Source: Tetrahymena thermophila SB210
Lineage: Eukaryota; Ciliophora; Oligohymenophorea; Hymenostomatida; Tetrahymenidae
Direction of reading: 5' to 3'
Length of the DNA: 64,000 nt
Assembly (NCBI RefSeq): GCF_000189635.1
Contig: NW_002476500.1
Span: 124,001-188,000, forward strand
Below are positions 50,601-63,152 of the stretch, piece after piece; positions within the stretch are counted from its first letter, which is position 1; every line of letters starts with the position of its first letter. The translations under genes were made by a program, and so were the position numbers. The notes beneath the pieces were generated by a model that saw only the letters and a program-made list of their open reading frames with translations, made no database searches and was not told the origin of the DNA.

Positions 50601-53585
50601 ATGATTGAACAGAATAAAAAATATTTTGATAATCTAGAACAAGTAATTTTTTTTAGCATTCTAATTTTATATTTATTTATTCTTTTAAAATGAAAAGTTA
50701 CAAAACTGTTCTCAATAAAATCTCTCAGATCTTGAAATTGATCTCAGGTATAAAAGATTATAGCTTTTGATAAAATGAAAATAAAAATTTAACTATATAA
50801 TGTATTTAGATAAGAAATAAATAAAAAGATATACTTAATCTAAATGCATTTGATGTTATATTAATTATATTAATTTTTCTTTTTCAAAGTTTAAATTTTT
50901 TATAAGCTTATTTGCTAATTTTCTATTTTTATATTTTTTAAATTTATCATAAGATCTAATATATTTACTTTTGAAAGGACTAATTAGTATTAAAATGAAA
51001 AGATTTAAGATTTATGTTTTTATTTATCGAAATGTGTTAATCTCTCGTCTTTAACACTATAATTCGGGTAAAATGATTTATTTGTAATTATTTTAATTTT
51101 GTATTATTTTTTATTATAAAGCAAAATATAAGAAATAGTTAGATCCACTACATTAAATTTATTATTTTATTTTTTTTTTTGAAAAATAAGCATTTTTGAT
51201 TTATTTTTTTAGTTTAGATTTTTTTAATAAAATATTCATTTTTAGAATTAGAATACAATATATTTATATTAAATTTTTAACTAAAATAATTAGAAAAAAC
51301 AAAATTGATGGTAAAGGAGCTTCTTAGCTATTTTCCGCTCTAGTAAACTGTACTAATATCTAATCATTGGCACTTGAGTTGTCGTAAAAATAAATCATTT
51401 GCTTTCATTATTATTTTAAAAATTATTTATTTAGATATCAAAATTTAGGAATGTATCAAAGTTTTTCATGATTAAAAATGTTCAATTAACATTTCCATAT
51501 AATTTTATTGCTTATTTGTTTATGTTTAAAATTTTTATTTTAAATATATTCCATTTTAAATATTTGCTTTCTTAATTCTAATTAAAATATAAATAGCTAG
51601 AATTCAATTGGCTTAGATGGTCCAAAATAGATAGGTTCTACTTTAGCAAAATGCATTAAGCTTTCATCTTTAGAATTATAATTAAGGTTTAAATATTTTT
51701 TTTGTATTTGCTTTTTTTTTTTGATAATTACATAAATGTTTATTTACACATTTATTTTATTTTTTTCATTTCTAAAATTTATATTTTTTTTAAAATAACA
51801 AGTTTTCTTAAATTAATTAAAAAGAAATAATAAAATTGGTGGTAAGATATTAGAATTATTTTAGGGTTTAACTAAGTGTGTTAATCTCTAAAATTTGATA
51901 TTATAACTAGAGTAAAAAAATTTATAAATTTAAGCAAATGTTTTTTATTTTTTCATTTTTTAAGAATTTGAAATTAAAAAAGCAGTTATATTGTTTAATA
52001 TGGCCTAATAATTTAGAAATTTCTTATTTATTTAATTAGAAATTTTTTTCATGCAATTTTTCTATTTTTTTCTATTGAATAATAATTTTTTGATATGCAT
52101 AAAAAGAGAAAATAAAATTGGAACAAAGACATCAGACTTAGCTTCTTGTTTATCAATGTGTGTTAATCTCTCTAATTTAACGCTCAACCTACAGTAACGA
52201 TAGTTTAGTTTATTTATTGCATTCTATACTAAGAAAATAGGATTAATATTTTAATTTTTTATTTTTTTTATTTTCTGTATTAAGTTAGCTAATTTTATTG
52301 GATATCATTTAATTTTTTTAGAATATACTAATAATTTTTGTGCTTTATCAAACTTATAAAAATATCTTATAAATATAAAACTAATAACTAAATTAGTGCT
52401 TCTGGTGTATCTGATTTAGGTTTATCAATATCAAAATTAGCTCATTTGTCAAAATTGGCACTTTTTCTTAAGTAAAATTAATATATTTACTTTTATTAAA
52501 ATTTTTTTTTCATTTATTTCAATCAAAACCTAATAAGAAATATTAAGAAAAAATCAAAATTTTTAAAGCTTTTTTAATTTTCAAAATAAACTTTTTTTAG
52601 GATGGATTTATATTTATAACTTGAAATTTGCATTTTAAGGCTGATTCATCTTATCTTTTTATCACCTTTTTTAGATACTTTTTTTAACTTTCATTATAAA
52701 TTTTTTCGAAAAATAATAAGTTGGAATTTATTCAGTGACGATGGTGTATCAGGGTTAAGCTATGGTTTGTCAAAATGCCCTGATCTTTTAACATTAATAC
52801 TTGATCTAAGGTAAACATAGTTTGTTTATTTATTTTATTTAGATCTTGTTACATATTATGTGTATATAAAAGTGCTTAATATTTATAACATTGATTGCTT
52901 GCATGACCTCTAATTTATTTACATATAATTTTTAGAAATAATGAATAAAGTTCTTTTCTTAATTTCTACTGAATTTTTTCATTAAAACTAAGAAATTTTC
53001 TAAAAAATATCAAAAGGAGTAATATAATTTATGATTATGGTGCAATTTAATTAGGATCTAGTTTAGCAAAATGTTCTAATTTATAAAATTTAACTGTCAA
53101 TCTAAAGTAAATTTATATCTAATTCTTTATTATATCTTAGACGATTAGTTTAAACATACAAAAATAATAAAATTTGAAAAATAGATTATTTTTTAATTAA
53201 AAATAATTTTAGAGTTAATTTATTGTTTTACTTAAATTTATATTTTTAAAATTTATTTTTGTAAAAATTAAAAAGTAGCAATTTAATTGGTGATGCAGGT
53301 TCATAAGAATTAGTCATTAGTCTAGCAAAGTGTGATAATCTTTTAACTTTAACAATTCACCTCTAGTAATAAATTGCTTCATTTAATCTTGCTTTGATTT
53401 ATTTTATTAATATAAAGAGGCTTAAAATCTTTTCGTCTCTTTGTATATTTTAATTCATTAAGTTTAATCCTTATTCATTATAATTAAAAAAATTTAATAA
53501 AAGTTGTAATGATCTCTTGAAACAAAACTTAAGATCTTAAATTCTTAGAACGAAAAGACTAGTCATATTAATTATTTTTTATTGA
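50601..53585 (+). CDS. LRR gene E: divergent exon-per-repeat leucine-rich-repeat protein (about 11 repeats)
   Basis: Exon 1 is 50601-50642 (MIEQNKKYFDNLEQ, donor GTAATT), nearly the same first exon as gene B. Exon 2 is the 50-nt half repeat 50698-50747 (NCSQQNLSDLEIDL). Repeat exons follow at roughly 250-300-bp spacing, e.g. near 51305 (IDGKGASQLFSALVNC, TNIQSLALEL), 51600, 51840, 52120 (SMCVNLSNLTLNL), 52400, 52730 (DDGVSGLSYGLSKC, PDLLTLILDL), 53030 and 53280 (IGDAGSQELVISLAKC). The last exon is CNDLLKQNLRSQILRTKRLV..., TGA 53583-53585. Repeats are more diverged from each other than in genes A-D, so this is the oldest or least homogenised array. No other domain seen. Confidence 0.72.
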
Positions 53586-54648
53586 GGAATAAAATTAATT
53601 TAATTTATATTTTTACTTTGTAAATATTTAATAAAATCAAATAATATGTCAATTAATTATATAAATAATTGGCCATATGGATCTTAAATTGTGTTTAAAC
53701 CTTCTTTTATTAAAAATCTAGATTTTAAATATAATATTAATATCTTTGATAGAAATCTTGGCTAAATTTTATTTATTAATTCTTTATATTCATAAAACTC
53801 ATATTTATAATGATTATTAAATATTATTTTTAGTTGTTCTCTTATAATTATTTCACTAGTAGGAAATATATATTTAGTAGAATAATAATATTATTTAATT
53901 AATTAAAAGAAAATTTAAAATAATAAAAAAAGGTATCTATCTAAATAGGTTTTGATCCTAAAAAAATTTGTAAAAAATGTTTAATCAACCTTTATAAAAC
54001 TATTTGAATTTTGAATGAAATTTTGCTTTTATGAGAAAATTATATTATTATATAAATAAATATTATTTATTAAATAAATTATTTGTAAAATTAACAAAAT
54101 CAAGATATAAAAATAATTTTCCTAATTTTAAATTGAGTTTAATTTTATGTAATTTTATATATAAATAAAAGTGTATATAAAAGCCTCAACCTAATATGAA
54201 GAATGAAATAAGAGTACTCATATTTAATTTTAAAAGATCTTAGTGATCATAAAATGTAATATTTAAAGAATTCTAAGACTATTGATATTAATTGCTTGAA
54301 AAATATTTTAAAAACTATGGGAATTATTAACAAATAAATAAATTGGTGCTTGGTTGAAAATATGAAAATAATAAATGAGATCTTAATGAAGAAGATTATT
54401 TATTAACAATTAGAATAATTTATACAACAAACAACACGATTTTAGTTCTAAATGCTAATATTTTGATGAAATAATTATTAAGATTTAAATTAAGAATAGA
54501 GAGCGAATTGCTTGCTATTTATAAATTCATATTTTGTTATGCTTTAACTATGATTTAATAATGACTTATTGAATTAATTTTAGTAATGAATGTCGTCGTT
54601 TGCATTTCCTAAAATTATATTCATTATATAAAAAATATATAAACTAGA
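53586..54648. other. Intergenic, AT-rich, convergent 3' ends
   Basis: Lies between the ends of LRR gene E (+) and the pyrophosphatase (-). No gene. Contains near 53861 a copy of the dispersed motif aggaaatatatatttagta that also occurs near 14081. Confidence 0.6.
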
Positions 54649-57091
54649 TCAGTCAGTACCAAGGACGCTATCACGAGTTAAGAAGCCAGTGAGACAGAAG
54701 AATCTGGCAAAGACAAGAGAAAGAATAGCCATAAGCTTAACAAGAATGTTAAGAGCAGGACCAGAGGTATCCTTAAGAGGATCACCAACAGTGTCACCAA
54801 TAACGGCAGCCTTATGTTCTTCAGAACCCTTCTTCAAGGCAACACCTTCCTTAGATTGGAGGTTACCACCTTCAATGTATTTCTTGGCATTATCCCAAGC
54901 ACCACCAGTGTTGGAGGATGAAATAGCCATTTGGACACCAGAAATTAAGGCACCAGGTAATAAACCAGCAACTGCAAGAGGACCGAAGAAGATACCAGTC
55001 TAATTTAAAAATAAATATTTTAATATTAATTTTATTTAAAAAAAAAACAAATAAATAATTTATTTTTATTCAAACTATTTAAATATAGATAGATGATTGG
55101 GAAATATAAAAGTAAATTCTTACAAGAATGGGAGATAAAATGACGAGAGCACCAGGAGCAATCATTTCCTTAAGAGAGGACTTGGTAGAGATAGCAATAC
55201 AAGATTGATAGTCAGGTTCCTTATCACCAGTCAAGATACCAGGTTCGTTTCTAATTTGTCTTCTGATTTCTTCGACCATTTCAAGAGCAGCCTTACCAAC
55301 AGACTTCATGGTGAAGGCAGAGAAAGCATAAGGTAACATAGCACCAATCAAAAGGAAAGCGAAGACTAAAGGATTGACAACTTGAGTTTAAGCTTATTTC
55401 AATTGAGTACCAACATTGGAAGCACTGGCGTTAGTCAAGAAACCACCGAAGAGTGATAATGAGACGAGGGCAGCAGAACCGATGGCAAAACCTTTACCGA
55501 TGGCAGCAGTAGTGTTACCAGCAGCATCGAGAGCATCAGTTCTCTTTCTAATGTGTTCACCCATTTCAGCCATTTCAGCAATACCACCAGCATTATCAGA
55601 AATAGGACCATAACCATCGATAGCGAGACCAATTGTTAAGTTAGAAAGCATACCCAAAGCAGCTAAAGCAACACCATAGTATCCAATAAGTTTAAGAGAT
55701 ACATAAGCGGCAATAGCAATACAGAAGATAGGGACAATGGTAGAGAGATAACCAAGAGCAAGACCGTAGATGATGTTTGTGGCAGCACCAGTTTTGCAAG
55801 ATTCAGCAACTTCTCTGACAGGACTGTAGGAATGAGAAGTCATGTATTCAGTGATATAACCAATAGCTAAACCAGCCCATAAACCAATTAAAACGCAAAT
55901 GAAAGCTTAGTAGCTATGCTTTTCTTTAACTATATTGCTTAAGTCATTGCCGACTATTTAAGTTCCTGTAACAAAATTGAAGTCATTAGGAAGATTCATA
56001 AAGGCAGCACCAATAACAGCAGGGGTAATGAGGATAGAAGAGAAAAGAAGTTACTTCTTTAAGGAAGATTCGATATCGCTTTCTTATTCTACTTTATTGA
56101 TGTAAACACCATAGAAGGAGACAATGATGCAGCAAAGAATACCAAAAGCAGAAACCATTAAAGGATAAAGTAAACTATCTAAATCTCTGTATCCGTCAGT
56201 AGTATAGAGAGAGTGACCAGAAACAACTAAAGCAGCACAAGTAGATTCAGCGAAAGAGCCAAAAAGATCAGCACCCATACCAGCAACATCACCAACATTA
56301 TCACCAACGTTATCAGCAATAGTGGCAGGATTTCTGGGAGAGTCTTCAGGTAAATCTTATTCGACCTTACCGACAAGATCGGCACCAACATCAGCAGCCT
56401 TGGTATAAATACCACCACCAACTCTACCAAAAAGACCAACAGTTGAACCACCTAAACCAAAACCAGCAATGAATTCAAAAAGTTATGCAATATAGTCTTC
56501 TTAACCAACTAGATAAAGAGTTTTGTCACCAACATGGATAGCCTTGTAAATAACGATGAGTAAAGTGATCATACCTAAGGCGATAGAAACCAAAATGAAA
56601 CCCATGGAGCAACCAGCGGCTAAGGCAATCTTGAAACCTTCAGAGAGTCCTGACTTAGCAGAGTGAGCTACTCTGTAGTTGGATTCAGTAGCAATCATCA
56701 TACTGATGTAACCACAGACCATAGAGGTAATACCACCAACTAAGAAAGAAATAGCAACATATGGTCTCCATTCAGCGTTTTCATTTTAAGAATCGACAGC
56801 GAAGTAAACAATTAATGCCATAACACCTAACATAATAGCGCAGAATTTGTATTCTTCATGTAAGAAGGCCTTGGCACCTTCTTTAATCTTTTAGCCGATG
56901 TCAAGAATTCCATGAACTCCATCCTTGGATTCTTCGTCTTACATTCTAGTACGTAATCCATTTCCTTCGTCGCCGGGTTGTTCATCTAAGTTGACTTTCT
57001 TAACAGTCAACCAATTATAGAAACCCCAAGCAAGACCTAAACCAGTTGAGGCAAAAATTATACCTAAAGATGCACCGTAAGAAATTGTCAT
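54649..57091 (-). CDS. Vacuolar-type H+-translocating pyrophosphatase, K+-dependent type
   Basis: Exons 57091..55124 and 54999..54649 join in phase 0 across a 124-nt intron (GTAAGA...TTAG); 772 aa, the usual length. A membrane-embedded homodimeric pump that couples hydrolysis of PPi to H+ transport into acidic compartments (acidocalcisomes, contractile vacuole, lysosome-type vacuoles). Diagnostic motifs: [21 protein letters not shown] beginning at Asp234, [12 protein letters not shown] at Asp260, [40 protein letters not shown] with Ala529 in GNTTAA, the position that is Lys in K+-independent enzymes, and [19 protein letters not shown] near the C-terminus. About 16 hydrophobic helices. Ser/Ala/Gly codons are biased towards TCT/GCC/GGT and Lys towards AAG, as for a well-expressed gene. 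The single intron lies just before the conserved [16 protein letters not shown] helix. Confidence 0.96.
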
Positions 57092-60000
57092 TTCAATTAT
57101 CTTATTTTTTTAATTATTAATTTTTTAACAAGATTTAATTTATAAGATTTTGATACGCCTAAATTTTTAAACACTTCTTCTTTTCTTACTTTCGCTCTCA
57201 TTCAATCTATCAATTAATTAATCAATCAATCAATCATTCCAAATTATTTTGTTTGAATAACAAACAAGCTAACAAAGAAAAAAGAAAAAAGAAAGAAGTA
57301 AAAATTTCTTTAATTGATTTGCTTTAAATTTGCAAACAAAGAAATCATTAAATAAATAAATTTCATTTTTATTATTTTCTCTCTTTTTTATTCTATCTTA
57401 CTTTGAAGGTGTTTTTAAATTTACTTCCTTTCTTCTTTAATTTAAACATTCAATTTGCAAAAATATCAAGTAAATTGATAGATAAAAAGCCTCACAAACA
57501 AATTTAGTTGATATTATATATGCTTCTAAATACGCTTTTCAATTGAAATATAATCTAATATCTTACTTCCTTTTTTATACAATTTTAAATAGAGCCTTTC
57601 TTTCTTAGATTACTTTATCAAATCACTCATTCATTATTAAACAACTCCAAACTCTTCAACTTCTTTTTTATACTTCCTTAGATATTTATTTGATGATTTT
57701 AAGAGCTCGTAAACAAATAATCTATCCTACATTCTTATCCTTTTTTTCTTTTATCTCAGACCTGATCATTTATTGGCAAAATAGATATACTATTTCCTAT
57801 TTTTTCTATTCGAATTATCCTTATTTTTTTACTGCTCATATTTAAATTAGCATGATTTTTACATCAGATATTTCTTCAATTTGCATTACTAGCTTTTTTT
57901 TTGTTTCATTCAAAAACTTATTTTTTGTTTGCTTGATCCACTATCTTTATAAAAATTCAAATAAAAGAATTAACCCTCCATATTAAGCTAGGAATGAAAG
58001 AAAACTTGTTTGATTATATGAATCTGCCATTTATTAATCAATTTTGCAAAGTTTTTTTGCTATTGAGGCTTTAATAGGAAAATACAACAAAAATAGAGTA
58101 ATTAAGCCTTATAAATACTATTGTAAATTGAATAAATATGCTTTAATATTATATTTTGCTAATAAATACTCTTTAAAAGAGAATCAAAAATTAAAGACAA
58201 CTAATTGATTGACTGACTGACTTAATATAAATAAATATCTTTTGAATTCTTTCTAGAATCATCATCGATTAATATGAGTAACAAAATTAAAGATTTGAGA
58301 GGTCCACAAATATTTCATACTCTTAATTCACAAACAAAAACTCACAAACTATAAATCAAATGCAAAAACTTAACTTATTTCAGACTAGCTAGCAAAAAAA
58401 AAAACACTTGTTTTCGCAATTGTCTGTCCTAAACATTTGAATAATTTTTATTGGTTTATTTTGATAAAAACAATAATTTTGTAAGCTGCCAAAAAACAAT
58501 AGTAAAATAAATACACTTTAGAACCATGATTAATTGATATCATAAAGAATAATAATACCTCAGCTTATTATTAGCAATTGATTGTACTAGCAATAAATAT
58601 AGCAATAATAATTATAAATAAATAAATATCTATTCAGATTAATTAATTCCTTTATAAATTTTAAATTAAACAAGCAATACTAAATTTAAAATCGCAATGC
58701 TATCAAATTGAATAAATGCAAATTTCATTAAATTTTATATGCAAAATAAATTTATCTCTATTTATTTTAGCTTTGAAATTATCTATTGTTTAATATTATT
58801 TTGTCAGCATAGATATCTACCTATAAAATTACCTCTTTTATCATCTTCAATTTAACTTTGTTTATCACATCCATAAAAAATAAAACAAACAATATAAATA
58901 GTTTCTACTACAAATTTATTTTAAATATCTCAATTAATTCTACACTAAAACTATTCAAGATAATGTTAATAAAAATTTCAAGTTCATTTTTCATTAATTC
59001 TTTTAATATTATTTCATTTTATTAAGACCATATTTTGAACATCCAAAATAGGAAAATTACAACAAAATATTAAAGAAACAATATTGTTCAATGTCCTTCA
59101 TGCTAAATAATATAAATTTATTAATCTCACAACAAAAAAATAAATCTTACATGTGCTAAATTAGCTTATTTTTAACACGAAATCATGTAAGCAAACAAGC
59201 AAATAAATGTGTAATTATAAATGATAAGCTTTCAACTAAATTAAAAATTTAAACAAAATAAATTAAAAATAAAGAATACTTAAGCAAAAGTCTTAAGAGA
59301 AGAAAATTGGAAAGTAATTAAGATTGTTTTTATTGGTGGATAGATCAATCATTCAAAAAATTATATGGGATAAGTAGATCTAATAAAAATTAAACGCCAA
59401 AGAAAATTTGTTAATTTTTTAAATTTACAATTGATATCCTTTCAAATAAACCAAACAGATATTTTCCAAATAAAAAAGTTAATAAATTTTGTATGTGAAT
59501 TCAAAAATAAATTAAGTTCAAACAAAAGGGAAGCAATTTGCCTAGCAATTAGATAAATTAATAAATAAAAATAAATAGGCGGCAAACAATTAGTTTTTGA
59601 TTGAAGAAATCAAAAAAAGTTTAAAATTGTCCAACTTAATTAAATTGATGAGTTAAGTTATGCAAATAAAACCAAAAATTTGATAGAAGATACTTTTGGC
59701 CTTTAAACCAATGTTTAATTTATCAGTTTTAATTAATTATTTGTTATTAAATGCGAATTTATTAATTTAACTTTACAGCATTTTTGATAGAAATTTCATT
59801 CCCTTATGATGAAATTAATCAATTTACACTTTTTTTTACTTTTTTAATTCAATCTACTTCTTTTTATTAATTTTACATCAACAAAGACGGCCTAATTAAT
59901 TTTGTCATCCTCATTTAATTTTATCTTTATAGTTCAATAGCAAATTAAGCCTAAAATATTTTTGACTTCATTTTTGATCCTAAAATCTACCTAAAATTTA

Positions 60001-62426
60001 TTCCTTAGTAAGCTTAATTTTCTCATAATATAAAGACTTATTTGCACTACAGCAATAGTGTGAGTGATTTCATTTAAAAGTAAAGTAAATTATTTTTAAA
60101 TTACACATATTTCATCATCAATCAATCTCACGTCAAATACATTTCTATCACTAAAGCGAATATCTTTAAAAATCCTTCAAACAAACACATTATGCTTGTT
60201 ATAAAAGAAAAAATTCTAGAACTCTTCATGAAATTATGGAAATACATTGATTGCTTGATAAACAAAGAAAATATATTAAAAGAAAATAAACTTTTGAGAT
60301 GTTGATCAATAAATTAAATTTTAAGTTAGAAAGTAAGCAAAAAAAAATACTTAGTCATCCATTTAAAAATTGGGATAATATCTATGAATTAATCAATCAA
60401 TCATTCAAATCTTATCAAAAATAAAAGATTGATACATAATTTAATGGATCGATCAATCAAGATATTAAATATTAATTAAAAAATTATTTATGTTCAAATA
60501 CAAATGAAAATCAAGCCAAAAAACAAAAAAATATCTTTCAAAATATAAAATTGTCATCATAAAATAACAAATTAATAATTTATTTACACACTGAAGATAT
60601 CTTCTAAATAATCAAAAATTTAGCTTAGCTTTATTTATTCCTTAACTTTACTATCAAATGTGGACATTTATGCTTACAAACAAATATTATTTTCGTTGCA
60701 AATACAATTTTATCCACTGAAGTTATTTATTTCTATAAACAATTCTCCACTTTTGTTTCTATTTAATGTGGGCGCGAGTCTTTCCTGACAAATTTTTTTG
60801 AGTAAAAGTAATAAGTAATAATGAAATTGTGAAAAATGTCTTTCAAAAAAAATATAAAATTATTTTAAATATATAAATTTATTAAAATCTTTATTTTATA
60901 CTTAAAATTATCATTTAAAAAACATAAAGTTTAAATTTTAAGTGGTAGAATTCATTTACAAAATTTGTAATTTCAGCTTTATTTAAATACTTTAAAAAAC
61001 CTAATGCATTTAAAATTATATAAATTTAACCAGCCAGCTAAAAAATATAAATGTTTACCCTCATATGTTAAATCTACCTACTTATTTTACTATCTATTTA
61101 TTGATAAGTCTGCAGAGATTTTTCATCAGCATAAATGTTTCATGCTTAATTCCAAAATAATATTTACTTTTTATTATAAATGTGAAAATAGTTATAAAAT
61201 CTAAACCTAAATTTATTCATTTAAAACTACAAAATTAGTATTTAAACAAAAAAATTCAATGCATAATTTAGTTATTAATTTATTAAAAAAATCCAATTAA
61301 TTCATTGTTAGTTTTTAAATATTTAATTAATTAACTATCAAATCATAAGAATTAAATATTATTTAAAATATTATTTTCAAAAATTCAATTTTTTTTTGAA
61401 AATCTACTAAAAATATCTTTTATTTTTTATTTTGAAAAATAGAGCAATTATTGAATAATTTTTTGTTTTAAGATGCTTATCTGTTAATATGAAATAAAAA
61501 TATATTTTATGAAAATTCTAATTAAATAAAAAGCTTATTAAAATATATTAATTAATTAATTTAAAGGATTTATAATGAAAATAGGTTTAAAATTTAGAAA
61601 AAAATAGTGTGAGATAAATATTAAAAGAATTTTTTAGTTAGCAAACTAAAATAATGATTATTATTGACTAATATTATTAATAATATAAAACAAAAATCAG
61701 ATTTATTTTTATAAAGAATTAAATAAATAGCTCCTACTACCATCTTTATGATCATAAATAAATAAAGTAAGAATTTCATACACATTTTAAAATTGGTTTG
61801 TTATTTTTATATTAAATTTATGATATCAATTTCTTTTATCATATTTTATTATTTATAATTTCTTCTATTTTTGATTAATTTTAAAAGTTAGTTTTTTATG
61901 TTTCTGCTCATTTTTAATTATGCCAAAAAACAATTTAAATATAATAAATTTAGTATATTATGCCATTTTTCTTGCCTATTCATAATTAAATTTATTATTT
62001 TATTAATATATAATGCTATATTTTTAGTCATAGTTTACTTTGTTACAGAAACTGTTCTATTATTTTAACTAACTAGAATTAATTGCTCTATTTTTAGGCG
62101 CTATCTTCATACTTATTGAATTGTTACTTTTTTTGTGTTTATTTTAATATTTATATGTTTGTTCAATTTTTAATAATCATTCAGCAGCTCTATTACAAGA
62201 AAGTATTTTGTTTTTCTATTATTATTCAATATAAATTAATTGTAATTTACTTTGAATATACTTCTAAAATTCATTAAGAAAGGTTTTGTTTGTTGATTGA
62301 TTGATAGATAGATAGGATTTATTTATTATTGATTGATTAATTTATTTATTTTTGATTTATAGAATTGCTTTTATGAGTTTGTCTTGACTTAATTTGATTT
62401 GGTTGATATATCTGTTGATTAAAAAA
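57092..62426. other. 5.3-kb AT-rich region with no recognisable gene
   Basis: The first few hundred bases are the leader of the pyrophosphatase gene (A/T-rich, (AATC)n near 57212-57236). Beyond that I find no protein-like frame on either strand with the ciliate code. One short GC-rich island, gtgggcgcgagtc at about 60768-60780, stands out. An open frame at 61004-61204 (+) has no coding character. A gene with many very short exons could be missed. Confidence 0.5.
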
Positions 62427-63152
62427 TCAAGGTTAAGATGTATGATTGATTTGCATTTTATGATCCCATTCTATATAGAGCACATCAAGGAGGGAAAATG
62501 TACAAGCTATAGATAAACCAAGATGACCTATTATACAGCTAATAATTCCTTTGTTTTCTTTAATATAACTAAAAGTCTTGGCTATTTGGAAGAAAGTTGT
62601 TGTAAAGAGTATAGACATCTACCAGCTCATCAGGAAGGAAAGAATGGAGAAATGAAAAATCATGTAGCTAACTTGAATGAAAGTAATTTTCTTTTAGCCA
62701 AGGGTTTTCTCAAGAAAGAGTCTCCAAAACCATTCTTCCATAATTGGGTTAACAAAGGCGAGAAATATGCAGAAGAGAAAGAGATAGAATGCATTATATT
62801 TAATTGGAATATCCAAATGCTAAAGCATATTATGCTTAAACTCATACAAAAAAAAGTAATAAGCTACCATCAGGGAGAAAGTTACCATAGAGAAAGTTAT
62901 TCCGTACTTAATTTATTAAAGTCTATTCTAAAACTCGCTTATAAAATAAATGCTGATTTCTTTTTCCTTACTAATTTTTTTAATGTAAATATATGGTAAT
63001 CCAAAATAGCAAACTATTTAAAGCACTATCATTGTTACCAAGGCATCTTTTAGTAGTAAAAGGGTCATCGGAGTCAGCAAAATTGGTGCTAAAACTATTC
63101 CGTAAATGCAAAATTTTTATTTGGTTGTTAAGCCATAAACTCCCTCGTCCAT
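62427..63152 (-). CDS. CPBP/Rce1-type intramembrane protease (CAAX-protease-like)
   Basis: Single exon of 241 aa visible only with TAA/TAG as Gln; ATG 63152, TGA 62427-62429. The chain is strongly hydrophobic with about six to seven TM segments (e.g. 17-35, 42-57, 85-103, 122-137, 158-178, 205-225). The three catalytic motifs of the CPBP (type II CAAX endopeptidase, ABI) family are recognisable: EExxxR as NPIMEEWFWRLFL (Glu139, Glu140, Arg144), then a His at the end of a helix (VSYMIFH, His167) and a second His (CIIGHLGLS, His210). Members cleave prenylated CAAX proteins in the ER (Rce1) or have other membrane-protease roles. A 158-codon standard-code frame on the plus strand (62523-62999) is the antisense shadow of this gene. 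Confidence 0.82.

Noticed and set aside
54689-55613. Plus-strand open frames opposite the pyrophosphatase
   Set aside because: Antisense shadows caused by the biased codon use of the well-expressed minus-strand gene.
61004-61204. Plus-strand 66-aa frame in the 5.3-kb gene desert
   Set aside because: No signal peptide, no splice context and no codon-like bias; open only by chance in AT-rich DNA.
62523-62999. Plus-strand 158-aa standard-code frame
   Set aside because: It is antisense to the CPBP protease; the minus-strand product has catalytic motifs and correct membrane topology, while the plus-strand one shows none.
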